64,000 nucleotides of DNA, from contig NZ_JABBNI010000019.1 in assembly GCF_012926525.1 (NCBI RefSeq), forward strand, positions 1 through 64,000, read 5' to 3'. Under the pieces are notes generated by a model. That model was not told the origin of the DNA and did no database searches. It saw only the letters and a list, made by a program, of their open reading frames with translations. Source of the DNA: Clostridium muellerianum (GTDB taxonomy: Bacteria; Bacillota; Clostridia; Clostridiales; Clostridiaceae). Below, one piece after another: positions 25,831 through 34,952 of this stretch. Numbering within the stretch: position 1 is the stretch's first letter; every line of letters begins with the position of its first letter. A program made the position numbers and the translations under genes.

Positions 25831-27405
25831 ATGGAAAATATTAAATTTAGTGATTTAAACCTTCATAAAAAGGTTTTGCAAGCTATAGACGCTATGGGTT
25901 TTGAAGAACCTTCACAAATCCAATCTGAAGCAATACCCGTTATTTTATCAGGTAATGACATGATAGGTCAAGCACAAACTGGTACAGGTAAAACTTTAGC
26001 TTTTGGCGCTCCTGTATTAAGCCAAATAGAATCTAATGATAAAATATCTGCATTAGTGCTTACCCCTACAAGAGAACTAGCTATACAAGTAAATGATGAA
26101 TTAGCTCGTATTGCAAAGTTTAAAAAGACAAGATTACTTCCTGTCTATGGTGGTCAGCCAATTGATAGACAAATTAAATCCTTAAGAAGAGGCGTAGATG
26201 TTGTAGTTGGAACTCCAGGTAGAATTTTAGACCACATAAAAAGAAACACTCTAGATTTAAGTGGTGCTAAGTTCTTAATTTTGGATGAATCTGATGAAAT
26301 GCTTAATATGGGATTTATAGATGATATAGAAGAAATTATAAAATCCTTAAACAGGGATAGACAGACACTTCTTTTCTCTGCAACTATGCCAAAAGAAATA
26401 GCAAAACTTGCTTCTAAGTACATGAAAGCTGAAGTAAAGCATATAAAGATAGTTAAAAATTCTTTAACTGTTGAAAAAATTAAGCAATATTATTATGAAG
26501 TAAAGCATAAAGATCGTTTTGAATCACTATGCAGAATTTTAGATATAGATGAACCTTCCAGTGCTATAATCTTCTGTAAAACTAAAAGAGGTGTAGATGA
26601 ACTTGTAGAATCTATGCAGGGAAGAGGCTATAATGTTGAAGGTATGCATGGTGACATGGGCCAAAATCAAAGATTAAATACATTAAGAAAATTTAAAGAA
26701 GGTACTTTAGACTTTTTAGTTGCTACAGATGTTGCTGCTAGAGGTATTGATGTTGATGATGTATCCCATGTAATAAACTATGATCTACCTCAAGATATGG
26801 AATCTTATGTTCATAGAATTGGTAGAACTGGAAGAGCTAATAAAGAAGGTATCGCTTATTCTCTTGTAACTCCTAGAGAATACATTATGATAAAGCAATT
26901 AGAAAAGTTTACGAAAAGTAAAATAAAGAGAAAAGAAATCCCTACTTTAGATGAAATCTTCGAAGCTAAGTATAACAGCATGTTAAAAGATGTAAAAAAC
27001 ACTCTAGATCAAAATGACTACAAAGATTTTATTCCTGTAGCAACAGGTTTAGATGAAGATTATAATTTAGTAGATGTGGCTGCTGCTCTTATGAAAATGC
27101 TTTTTGATAGAGAGTTTAACTTTGATTATAATGAAGATATAGAAAAATCAACAAAACCTATAAGATTATTCTTATCTGTAGGTAGAATAGATAAAGTTAC
27201 TCCTGTTAAAATACTAAATTTCCTAGAAGAAACTTCTGATGTAGATGTAAATGAAGTTGGAGATATAGATATATTTGATAAGTTCACTTTCATAGATATA
27301 CCTGAGAATTTATTAGAAACAATTTTATCAAAAAGTAGTGGTAAAAGGTTAAATGGAAGAAGAGTTAATATAGAAGTAGCAAAAAGTAAGCATTCCCATA
27401 AATAA
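25831..27405 (+). CDS. DEAD-box RNA helicase (DeaD/CshA type)
   Basis: ATP-dependent RNA helicase of 524 aa, likely in ribosome assembly, RNA decay or cold growth. Motifs: Q motif FEEPSQIQ, Walker A AQTGTGKT (48-55), PTRELA, TPGR, SAT and YVHRIGRTGRA. Motif II reads DESD (Asp152-Glu-Ser-Asp155) rather than DEAD, with the catalytic acidic residues kept. The last 75 residues form a DbpA-type RNA-binding domain (IRLFLSVGRIDKVTPVKIL), which targets structured RNA such as 23S. Own promoter region and two terminators downstream; RBS AAAGAGGAA. Confidence 0.93.
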   Translation: MENIKFSDLNLHKKVLQAIDAMGFEEPSQIQSEAIPVILSGNDMIGQAQTGTGKTLAFGAPVLSQIESNDKISALVLTPTRELAIQVNDELARIAKFKKTRLLPVYGGQPIDRQIKSLRRGVDVVVGTPGRILDHIKRNTLDLSGAKFLILDESDEMLNMGFIDDIEEIIKSLNRDRQTLLFSATMPKEIAKLASKYMKAEVKHIKIVKNSLTVEKIKQYYYEVKHKDRFESLCRILDIDEPSSAIIFCKTKRGVDELVESMQGRGYNVEGMHGDMGQNQRLNTLRKFKEGTLDFLVATDVAARGIDVDDVSHVINYDLPQDMESYVHRIGRTGRANKEGIAYSLVTPREYIMIKQLEKFTKSKIKRKEIPTLDEIFEAKYNSMLKDVKNTLDQNDYKDFIPVATGLDEDYNLVDVAAALMKMLFDREFNFDYNEDIEKSTKPIRLFLSVGRIDKVTPVKILNFLEETSDVDVNEVGDIDIFDKFTFIDIPENLLETILSKSSGKRLNGRRVNIEVAKSKHSHK

Positions 27406-27504
27406 CATGAGAAAAAATCCTTAATTCAAACAAATTATAATTGTGAATTTTTCTCGTGTTTAAAATAAATCCACAAATGTTTTACATTTGTGGATTATTT
27501 TTTT
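27406..27504 (+). terminator. Two tandem hairpins after the helicase gene
   Basis: The first hairpin pairs ACATGAGAAAAA with TTTTTCTCGTGT (27405-27460). The second pairs AATCCACAAATG with CATTTGTGGATT (27468-27496) and is followed by ATTTTTTTT; it is the stronger terminator. Confidence 0.85.
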
Positions 27505-27581
27505 AATCAGTATTTAAACACTAATAACAAATAATTAAACCTATTTATATTAATGTAATATGGAAAGAAAGGAGAAAATTT

Positions 27582-28175
27582 ATGACTAAAATATCTTTTA
27601 AAGGAAGTACAATGCTAAACCCTGTACCATCAGTTCTTATAACTTCCCAAAATAAAGAAGGAAAAGTAAATGTATTTACAGTAGGCTGGATTGGTACTGC
27701 ATGTACTAAACCACCTATGATAACTGTAGCTATAAGACCTGAAAGACTTTCCTATGAATATATAAAAGCAACAGAAGAATTTGCAATTAACTTACCATCT
27801 AAAGATATGGTTAAAACTGTAGACTTTTGTGGTGTAAGATCCGGGAAAACTATAGACAAAATAAAACAATGCAACTTAATATTAGAAAACAGCGAAAAAA
27901 TAAAAGTTCCCAGTATAAAACAATGTCCAGTTTCTTTAGAATGTAAAGTTAAAAGTATCACTCCTCTTGGAAGTCATGATTTATTTTTAGCTGAAGTTTT
28001 GTCCATTCATGTGGAAGAAAACCTTCTCGATGAAAATGGTAAAATTCATTTGGAAAAAGCAAACTTAATATGCTACTCCCACGGAGAGTATTTTTCTCTC
28101 AATTCCAAGCCTTTAGGCAAGTTTGGATATTCAGTACAAAAAAAGAAAAAATCAAAAAATAAATTCAAAAAGTAA
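27582..28175 (+). CDS. Flavin reductase-like FMN-binding protein (flavoredoxin type)
   Basis: A 197-aa protein of the flavin-reductase-like split-barrel family. Signature features are the N-terminal NPVPSVLITSQ, VNVFTVGWIGTACTKPPMITVAIRPERLSYE, where FMN binds, and the DFCGVRSGKTIDK loop. C-terminal CYSHGEYFSLNSKPLGKFGYS is typical of clostridial flavoredoxins. The tail is lysine-rich. Likely an electron carrier or NAD(P)H:flavin oxidoreductase in the cytoplasm; exact partner not readable. RBS AAAGGAG. It may share a transcript with the L,D-transpeptidase gene 47 nt downstream. Confidence 0.88.
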   Translation: MTKISFKGSTMLNPVPSVLITSQNKEGKVNVFTVGWIGTACTKPPMITVAIRPERLSYEYIKATEEFAINLPSKDMVKTVDFCGVRSGKTIDKIKQCNLILENSEKIKVPSIKQCPVSLECKVKSITPLGSHDLFLAEVLSIHVEENLLDENGKIHLEKANLICYSHGEYFSLNSKPLGKFGYSVQKKKKSKNKFKK

Positions 28176-28222
28176 TGCTTTTACTCCCCTCTGTTTCATA
28201 AACTATTACAGGGGGGATCTTT

Positions 28223-28924
28223 ATGTCAAAGTTTAAAAAATTACTAATAATTCTACTCTTAATATTAATTGTTGAAATAATAATAATATACGCTGGCTAT
28301 AAGTCATCATCTAATAGAAATGCTTTTAATGTGGATAAATTAAAAAGCTCTTATGTTATTCTAGCCGATGTTTCTTCTAACAATTTAACAATTTTTAAAG
28401 ATGGTACTACCTTTAAAGTTTATCAAATTGCAGGTGGGAAACCAAGCACTCCTTCCCCCTTAGGTACATGGAAAATAGTAAGCAAAGATACCTGGGGTGA
28501 CGGATTTGGTGGCTATTGGATGGGATTTAATGTGCCATGGGGTAAGTATGGTATACATGGCACATTACATCCAGGTTCCATAGGCTGGAATTCATCTCAT
28601 GGTTGTATAAGAATGAGAAATTCAGATGTTAAAGAATTATATAAAATTATTCCTTATGGTACCACAGTTATTATTTGGGGAGGACCTTACGGTAGCTTTG
28701 GGGACCATCTTAGAGTACTGAAACCCGGAATGATAGGGGCCGATGTGTATCAACTTCAAATTATGTTACAATCAAGAGGCTACTATAAATCTAAGCCTAA
28801 TGGTATTTATAATGATTACTTTAAATATTCAGTTCATAAATTTCAAAAAGATAATAGTATTCCTGTATCTGACACCATAAGTTCCGCCTTCTATTCTAAA
28901 CTTAATATACATTTAATGGATTAG
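28223..28924 (+). CDS. L,D-transpeptidase (YkuD) with peptidoglycan-binding domain
   Basis: A wall-crosslinking enzyme of 233 aa: one N-terminal membrane segment (about 6-25), a YkuD catalytic domain (about 45-150) and a PG_binding_1 domain at the C-terminus (about 165-230, GMIGADVYQLQIMLQSRGYY). The catalytic signature is GIHGTLHPGSIGWNSSHGCIRM, with the nucleophile Cys inside SHGCIRM. It makes 3-3 crosslinks or acts on spore cortex. The PG-binding module at the end rather than a LysM at the start is a common clostridial layout. RBS AGGGGGGA. Confidence 0.93.
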   Translation: MSKFKKLLIILLLILIVEIIIIYAGYKSSSNRNAFNVDKLKSSYVILADVSSNNLTIFKDGTTFKVYQIAGGKPSTPSPLGTWKIVSKDTWGDGFGGYWMGFNVPWGKYGIHGTLHPGSIGWNSSHGCIRMRNSDVKELYKIIPYGTTVIIWGGPYGSFGDHLRVLKPGMIGADVYQLQIMLQSRGYYKSKPNGIYNDYFKYSVHKFQKDNSIPVSDTISSAFYSKLNIHLMD

Positions 28925-28962
28925 AATATCATTATGTTCTAAATACATATAAATAATATAGA

Positions 28963-28997
28963 TAAAAATAAGAACTGAATTTCAGTCCTTATTTTTA
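28963..28997. terminator. Bidirectional terminator
   Basis: AAAAATAAG-ACTGAA pairs with TTCAGT-CTTATTTTT. It separates the plus-strand transpeptidase from the convergent chemoreceptor gene. Confidence 0.8.
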
Positions 28998-29075
28998 TTT
29001 ACTCATATTAATGAATAATTCATAATCAATTATAAACAAATTTTATCTTACAAAAAGATTCCATTTATAAATAAC

Positions 29076-31130
29076 TTAATTAATTTTAAACGTATCTATA
29101 TTCTGTTCAAGCTTCACTGCCATACCAGACAATTTTTCTGCTGCTTCTGATAGTTCTTTCATTATAGCTGCCTGCTGTTCTGCAGAAGCTGCTGCATTTT
29201 GAGTATTTGCAACAGAATCATTAGATATACTTAATATTTTTCCAATTGAATCTACTAGTGTTTCAGTACCTGAAGTAATTTTCTTAGTTACAGACGATAC
29301 ATCCTGTATTTGGCTAGATACTTTACTTATATTATTTAAAATACCATTAAAAGAATCACCTGCATTTTCCACCATGTTTCTTCCTAGTTTTACCGCACTA
29401 TTACCTTCATTCATAGTTTCAATTGTTTTGCTGATTTCCTCCTGTATATCATTTATTAGATGACCTATTTCATTAGAAGCATCGGCCGATTGTTCTGCAA
29501 GCTTTCTAACTTCATCTGCAACAACAGCAAACCCCTTGCCATGCACTCCAGCTCTAGCTGCTTCAATTGCTGCATTTAATGATAAAAGATTAGTTTGTTC
29601 TGCAATAGATTTAATTAAATAAATAATTTTTTCTATTTCACCAGACTTATTTCCCAGTAAATTAACTATTTTAGATGAATTATCAACTGTACTGCTCACA
29701 TTTTCCATTTGTTCTATAGCTTGATTTAATATTTTATTTCCCTGCCTAGCTTTTTCATAAGTTTCAATTGAATATTCTGTAACAGTTTGTACGTTTTTAG
29801 AAATATCCTCCATACCATTATAAATTTCTTGTACAATTTTATTGGCTTCATTTGCAGTATTAGCCTGTTTTTCACTACCTAAAGCTATTTCAGAAACAGA
29901 TACTGCAATTTCATGAGATGCGCTTTGTGTTTGTTCAGAACTTGCAGATACCTCTTGTGAAACCGCTGCTACCTGCTGCACACCTTCTGATACATTTAAA
30001 ATAGTGTTTTTTAATTTGCCCGTCATTATATTTAAATAGTTACTCATACTACCAATTTCATCTTGAGTTTCAACTTCTATAGTATTAGTAAGATCTCCAT
30101 TAGCTATAGCTTCAGATAATACGTGAACCTTTTTTATACTATCTTTTATGTATTTACTAAACCAGAATATAAAAATAATAATTATGGGAACTATAATTAC
30201 ATTTACTATAATTTGCTTACTTATTAATGATTTAACTGGTGCCAAAAGCTCATTTTCTGAAATAGTTACTGCTACAATCCACCCTGTTTCTGGTATGCTT
30301 GTATAGTAAATTCTATTTTTACTCTTACCTTCATAATAAGTACTACTTCCTTGTCCATTTTTAATCATTTCTTTTCCTACAGAAGCCAAACTCTTATTAG
30401 AATCATCTGAAATTTTCTTCTTCATAATTTTATCTGAATTTACATCTGCTATATATGTTCCATTATTATCTATAAGAAAAGCTGTACCACTTTTACCAAT
30501 TTTAAAATTTTTGATCATGTTTTGAAGACTGCTTAAATTAATGTCTGCTGTTGCAACCCCCATAAATTGTTTATTTTCATCATAAAAAGGAGCTGTAGCT
30601 GTAACCATAGTAACTTTAGTCACATCATCCATATATGGAGGTGACCAAACAGCATTCTTTTTAGTATTTCTTCCTATTTTATACCAATCATACTTAAAAT
30701 AATTAGCATCTTCCTTATTATACTCATCTGTATAAACGATTTTACTATTTTCTCTATAAGCATATGGTCCATAATGTTTTTCGTTTGTATTAAATTTATT
30801 AGGCTCAAACCATATACCACAGGCAAAAGTTTCATCGTTAGTTTTAATAAGATTTTGTAATAACACTTTATAATTATCTTTTGCAAGCACTCCGTTAGAT
30901 GATTCTGGAATTTTAGATAATATTTCACTTATCTTCCTATGCTGTAAAAGTGATTTTTCTGTTCTTTCTACTATATAATCTAATTGATATTTTACTTTAA
31001 CATTTATTTGATCATTAACTATTCTTTGCGAATTTTTATAACTTATAAATGATATAGTGAACATTGATGCTAAAAATAGTGAAAGTATACAAACTAATAT
31101 CATAGTTCTTATACTTTTAAATTTAATCAT
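29076..31130 (-). CDS. Methyl-accepting chemotaxis protein with extracellular Cache sensor
   Basis: A transmembrane chemoreceptor of 684 aa. TM1 is about residues 10-30. A dCache-type sensor (about 35-290) includes [29 protein letters not shown] and [15 protein letters not shown]2 (about 305-325) is followed by a HAMP domain (about 326-380, [18 protein letters not shown]) and a long coiled-coil signalling domain with the hairpin tip [20 protein letters not shown]. It signals through CheA/CheW. The ligand is unknown; Cache receptors often bind amino acids or small carboxylates. No che genes are adjacent. RBS AAGGGGGAG. Confidence 0.95.
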   Translation of the reverse strand: MIKFKSIRTMILVCILSLFLASMFTISFISYKNSQRIVNDQINVKVKYQLDYIVERTEKSLLQHRKISEILSKIPESSNGVLAKDNYKVLLQNLIKTNDETFACGIWFEPNKFNTNEKHYGPYAYRENSKIVYTDEYNKEDANYFKYDWYKIGRNTKKNAVWSPPYMDDVTKVTMVTATAPFYDENKQFMGVATADINLSSLQNMIKNFKIGKSGTAFLIDNNGTYIADVNSDKIMKKKISDDSNKSLASVGKEMIKNGQGSSTYYEGKSKNRIYYTSIPETGWIVAVTISENELLAPVKSLISKQIIVNVIIVPIIIIFIFWFSKYIKDSIKKVHVLSEAIANGDLTNTIEVETQDEIGSMSNYLNIMTGKLKNTILNVSEGVQQVAAVSQEVSASSEQTQSASHEIAVSVSEIALGSEKQANTANEANKIVQEIYNGMEDISKNVQTVTEYSIETYEKARQGNKILNQAIEQMENVSSTVDNSSKIVNLLGNKSGEIEKIIYLIKSIAEQTNLLSLNAAIEAARAGVHGKGFAVVADEVRKLAEQSADASNEIGHLINDIQEEISKTIETMNEGNSAVKLGRNMVENAGDSFNGILNNISKVSSQIQDVSSVTKKITSGTETLVDSIGKILSISNDSVANTQNAAASAEQQAAIMKELSEAAEKLSGMAVKLEQNIDTFKIN

Positions 31131-31196
31131 TAGATATCTCCCCCTTATAATATTTTTAAATTATGTGTATTGATTTTTCACTTAAAAACAAAAAAA

Positions 31197-31224
31197 CTCT
31201 ATAGGAAATAACCTTCCTATAGAG
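31197..31224 (-). terminator. Terminator after the secreted transglutaminase gene
   Basis: CTCTATAGGAA pairs with TTCCTATAGAG; on the minus strand a TTTTTTTG run follows. Two small hairpins (TGCAC/GTGCA and GAGC/GCTC) lie just upstream. Confidence 0.8.
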
Positions 31225-31339
31225 CCACACTGCTCTTACAAATGCACTCCATTGTGCATAAAATTTTTAAATCTTGTAAAATCCATACTCACACTTGTTA
31301 AGTTTACAATTTTATTCTATTTTTGTCAATGTTTTTATA

Positions 31340-32887
31340 TTACTTTATAGTAAATTTCATTACAACAGGCTTGAAAAGCCTTTTTCCCGATTCAGAAACA
31401 ACCATTTCATTTATAATCAAGTAATAACTTTTGCCTGATTTATAACTTTCCAAAGGCTTAACTATTATTGTATCTTTACTTATGTCAAAGCTTACATTAA
31501 CGTCTATCTTATTATTTAATTCATCTAATATATATATATTATTTTTAGTTGCCGTAGAGCTGGCTATATTTTTATTAAATTTTAATTTCCATAATTTATT
31601 TTTATCCACGCTAGTTTTTTCTTGTAATTGCATCGAATTACTAATATCCACCTGATCTGAAATTTCATTAGTTACTATTACAGTACAAGTATCTTTAAAA
31701 TTACCATCATCAGATACTGCAGTTATATAAACTTTACCTGACTTTAAAGCTTTTATATTTTTCCCATCAAAAGAAATTATATCTTGTGTATCACATTTCC
31801 AATTTATTAAGTTGTTAGAAGCATTAGATGGCACTGCGCTTGCAGTTAATGAAACTGTTTCTCCTAACTTTAAAGTTATTTGATGTTTGTCCAATTCTAC
31901 AGCTTTAACTGGTACATTAGTAGTACTTATATCATATTTTGTATACGCGCCTGGATACCTTTCCCTTTTCCAATCATGATCTTTTGCAAGCTCATCATCT
32001 GTTAAATTATAATAATCATAGGATACACGTTTAGGAATATCTGGTACTGGATCATCCCATGTACAATCTAATTGATACCATTTTCCATTAAGATTTACTA
32101 AATTCCAAGCATGGTTATCCACGCTACTTCCATCTACCTTACCAACTACAATTCTAGATTGTATTCCTGACTTATTTAACATTTTATATACTAAAAGTGC
32201 ATATCCCTGACATACTGTGGTGCCATCATGCAATGCATCATACGCACTATGCTTTGCAAGTGTTTCATCATAAGCAGTATTTTTAACTATGTAGTCATGT
32301 ATTGCTTTCTCTTTTTGATCCTCTGTCATAGAATCTCTTATTATACTTTTAAGTATAGAATCTACTTTCTCATCCACCCAATTTTCCTGATCGAGTGTTA
32401 GTAAATATTGTACAGTAAAATCTATATCTACATCTTGATTATAACCATGATATCTTACTTCAGAGCTTACAATAGAATTTGCTACATAATCATCAGCTGT
32501 ATCAACATAATCTAATACTTCATTTAGTATTCCCTTTAAATCGGAAAAATTTCCAGTATAATGAATTGAAAACTTTGTATTTCTATTAAAATAATTATCC
32601 TTAGCTATTTGCTTTACCTGTTCTATAGTACTGCAAGAATTATTAGCAAGAAGGCTTGGTCCTTTTACTTCCTGCTTCGCAGACTGCTGTACAGATGCAT
32701 TCAGAAGATTTTTATTCTCTCTAATTATATTATCACTATAATAATTTTTATTTATATCATTCACTTTAATGCTATAATCATAATTTTCAGTTATATTTTT
32801 AACTTCAGCTGCTTGTACAAAATTAGGAATAAACATAAACAAAAGTATGATTAACATCCTAAACAATAATGTCGAATTTTTTTTCAT
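31340..32887 (-). CDS. Secreted transglutaminase-like protein with bacterial Ig-like domains
   Basis: An exported protein of about 515 aa. A signal peptide ends near NFVQAAEV (about residue 26). After a less conserved N-terminal region comes a transglutaminase core (about 190-290) with Cys in TTVCQGYALLVYK, His in NHAWNLVNL and Asp in LDCTWDDP. Then a Big_2-type Ig-like domain (about 325-405, LDKHQITLKLGETVSLTASA) and a C-terminal SbsA/Big_5-like domain (about 420-515, KLKFNKNIASSTATKNNIYI) probably hold it on the cell wall. The ATG at 32887 is preferred; the upstream GTG/ATG overlap the binding site. Substrate unknown. Confidence 0.85.
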   Translation of the reverse strand: MKKNSTLLFRMLIILLFMFIPNFVQAAEVKNITENYDYSIKVNDINKNYYSDNIIRENKNLLNASVQQSAKQEVKGPSLLANNSCSTIEQVKQIAKDNYFNRNTKFSIHYTGNFSDLKGILNEVLDYVDTADDYVANSIVSSEVRYHGYNQDVDIDFTVQYLLTLDQENWVDEKVDSILKSIIRDSMTEDQKEKAIHDYIVKNTAYDETLAKHSAYDALHDGTTVCQGYALLVYKMLNKSGIQSRIVVGKVDGSSVDNHAWNLVNLNGKWYQLDCTWDDPVPDIPKRVSYDYYNLTDDELAKDHDWKRERYPGAYTKYDISTTNVPVKAVELDKHQITLKLGETVSLTASAVPSNASNNLINWKCDTQDIISFDGKNIKALKSGKVYITAVSDDGNFKDTCTVIVTNEISDQVDISNSMQLQEKTSVDKNKLWKLKFNKNIASSTATKNNIYILDELNNKIDVNVSFDISKDTIIVKPLESYKSGKSYYLIINEMVVSESGKRLFKPVVMKFTIK

Positions 32888-32999
32888 ATACATCACTTCC
32901 CTGCCATAAAATGAATTATATTCATTATATCATATATTTTATTGTAATTTCCTAAATTTATCTTAAATTAAACTTAAAAATAATTACATTTATATAAAT

Positions 33000-33038
33000 A
33001 AAATAAGCATAATGCAAAATGCACTATGCTCATTTTAT
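33000..33038 (-). terminator. Terminator after yitT
   Basis: On the minus strand AAAATGAGCATAGTGC pairs with GCATTATGCTTATTTT, with mismatches. Confidence 0.6.
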
Positions 33039-33887
33039 TTATATAATGTTTTGAAATCCCTCACCAAGAACTTCATTTATTTCATTAACAGTAATAAATG
33101 CTTTATCATCAACAATTTTTATATAATCCTTTAGCTTTAAAAACTCTTTTCTACTTAATACTGTAGTTATAACTTCTTTTTCATGATTTTTATAGGCACC
33201 TTTAGCGTAATATATAGTAGCACTTCTTTTAAGTTTTTCAACTATATAGCTTTTAATTCCTTCTGCTTCATTACTTATTATTGCTACATGTTTATAAGTA
33301 TTAAAACTTTTTATTACATTATCAATAATAGTTGAGTTTATTAATACTCCGAGTACTGCATACATGCCTTTATCTATTCCAAATATTGAAGCTGCCGCTA
33401 TTGTTACTACTATATCTGGAACTAAAACAGACTTACCTATACTAATTTTGAAATATTTATTTATTATTTTACCAATAATATCAGTTCCTCCTGTAGAAGC
33501 ACCCTGGTTAAATACAATACCCATTCCTAATCCACAAACTAATATTCCAAATATAAGTTGAACAAGAATATCATTACTTACTGGACGTATTTTAGGAAAT
33601 AATTCTTCCAAAATCAACATCATTCCAGATATAGAAAAACTACAAAATATAGTCTTGCCACCAAATATAGGTCCTATAACTATTACTCCAATTGTAAACA
33701 AAACAATTTCCATTGCCATCATTAATATACCAATAGGTATTTTGGGGAAAATACTATTTATAATTATAGCAGCACCGCTTATTCCTCCAGCAGCAATTTC
33801 ATTTGGAGCAAGAAAAAAATAAGTTCCAAACGCAACAAGAAATGCACCTAATAAAATTAAGAAAACGCTTTTTAATTTTTTTTCCAT
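33039..33887 (-). CDS. YitT family membrane protein (DUF161/DUF2179)
   Basis: A 282-aa membrane protein with about five N-terminal hydrophobic segments (roughly 7-30, 45-72, 76-95, 105-128, 150-172) including the family signature NQGASTGGTDIIGKI, and a cytoplasmic C-terminal DUF2179 domain (about 215-275, KGAYKNHEKEVITTVLSRKEF). Function unknown; transporter roles have been suggested for the family. The ATG at 33887 has AGGAGGAG at good spacing; the GTG at 33893 is too close. A strong terminator-like hairpin sits 30 nt upstream of the start, implying attenuation. Confidence 0.88.
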   Translation of the reverse strand: MEKKLKSVFLILLGAFLVAFGTYFFLAPNEIAAGGISGAAIIINSIFPKIPIGILMMAMEIVLFTIGVIVIGPIFGGKTIFCSFSISGMMLILEELFPKIRPVSNDILVQLIFGILVCGLGMGIVFNQGASTGGTDIIGKIINKYFKISIGKSVLVPDIVVTIAAASIFGIDKGMYAVLGVLINSTIIDNVIKSFNTYKHVAIISNEAEGIKSYIVEKLKRSATIYYAKGAYKNHEKEVITTVLSRKEFLKLKDYIKIVDDKAFITVNEINEVLGEGFQNII

Positions 33888-33916
33888 ATTCACTCCTCCT
33901 ATATAATAGTATTCAC

Positions 33917-33994
33917 TAAAAAAAGCATATAAATCTAAGTAAATATTTTCTTAGACTTATATGCTCTCATAACACATAGTAAAATCTTTGTGTT
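33917..33994 (-). promoter_or_regulatory. Leader with attenuator-type terminator upstream of yitT
   Basis: On the minus strand AACACA (33994-33989) pairs with TGTGTT (33976-33971). It is followed by a 16-bp near-perfect stem (33965-33950 with 33939-33924) and a run of seven Ts. The structure ends only about 30 nt before the yitT start codon, so it can stop transcription ahead of the gene. No known riboswitch class is recognised. Confidence 0.6.
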
Positions 33995-34158
33995 AATGTC
34001 TTTTTATAGGCTTAATTATATCTTAAGCTTAAGTATATGGTAACATATAGAATATTTTATTGTCAATATATACTATATGATAATTCATAATATTTAAGAT
34101 TATCTTTGATATTATGAATAAAATGAAAGTTCATATGTATTCACCAATAATTTTTTAA
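33995..34158. other. Divergent promoter region, yitT and tetR
   Basis: AT-rich DNA between the yitT leader and the tetR promoter. It must hold the yitT promoter, but I cannot choose one with confidence. Confidence 0.4.
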
Positions 34159-34214
34159 TTGACAACAAAAGTACAAAGTATTAAAATTTAATAAAATGAG
34201 TGAGTACTCATTTT
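34159..34214 (+). promoter_or_regulatory. Efflux operon promoter and TetR operator
   Basis: TTGACA (34159-34164), a 17-nt spacer and TAAAAT (34182-34187) form a strong promoter. Immediately downstream is the inverted repeat AAAATGAGT-GAGT-ACTCATTTT (34193-34214), in a position where a bound repressor blocks initiation. The TetR-family gene follows, so autoregulation is likely. Confidence 0.8.
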
Positions 34215-34259
34215 ATTTGACTAGTACTTTTAAAATAGAATATATGATGAGGTGATTTT

Positions 34260-34934
34260 ATGAATTTAAATGATGATGAAATTAATAATAGTGTAGAAAA
34301 GCTTTTAAATAGCGACCAAAATTTAGAAGATAGTATAACCAAAAGACAATGGCAAATACTTGAGGCAGCCTTAAAAATATTTTCAGAAAAAGGATTTCAA
34401 GGAAGTAGGACTAGTGAAATTGCAAAAGAGGCTGAAGTAGCTGAAGGCACCATATTTAGGTACTATAAGACAAAAAAGGACTTGTTAATGGGACTTTTGG
34501 TACCTCTAATTATAAAATTTTTTAAACCTTTAATTATTAAATCAGCACAAACAATAATGGAAAATAAAGAAAATAAGCCTATAAATGAGGTAATGGAAGA
34601 ATTACTTTTAGATAGATTAAATTTAATAAATTCAAATTTTTCACTAATTAAAACCATATTTATGGAAGCTGCCTATGAACCAGAGCTTCTTAAAACCATT
34701 CAAAAAAATTTTGGTCCTGTAGTAATTCCTTTTATAAATAACTTTGTAGAACAAAACATTGATAAAGGAAACTTCAAAGAAAAAGATTCGCTCTTTATAA
34801 CTAGAACTATAATGAGTTTACTACTTGGATATCTGGTGCTTACTAATGTTTTTCCTGACTCCTTCAGTAATGAAAATGATGAAGAAGAGATAAAAAAAAT
34901 AGTAGATATTTTTTTGCATGGAGTTGCAAAATAA
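34260..34934 (+). CDS. TetR/AcrR family transcriptional regulator
   Basis: A 224-aa repressor. The N-terminal helix-turn-helix (about 25-70) reads RQWQILEAALKIFSEKGFQG then TSEIAKEAEVAEGTIFRYYK, the TetR signature; the C-terminal helical domain (about 75-220) should bind the inducer, probably the exported compound. It is the first gene of an operon with a membrane-fusion protein and an ABC exporter, and it has a palindromic operator at its own promoter. Self-repression relieved by a drug or lipid-like ligand is the simplest model. RBS GAGGTGAT. Confidence 0.92.
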   Translation: MNLNDDEINNSVEKLLNSDQNLEDSITKRQWQILEAALKIFSEKGFQGSRTSEIAKEAEVAEGTIFRYYKTKKDLLMGLLVPLIIKFFKPLIIKSAQTIMENKENKPINEVMEELLLDRLNLINSNFSLIKTIFMEAAYEPELLKTIQKNFGPVVIPFINNFVEQNIDKGNFKEKDSLFITRTIMSLLLGYLVLTNVFPDSFSNENDEEEIKKIVDIFLHGVAK

Positions 34935-34952
34935 TATAAGGAGGTTTTTTTG

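Noticed and set aside
31131-31339. Hairpin cluster upstream of the chemoreceptor as a c-di-GMP riboswitch
   Set aside because: The three hairpins do not match the class I or II consensus; the strongest one is well explained as the terminator of the preceding secreted-protein gene.
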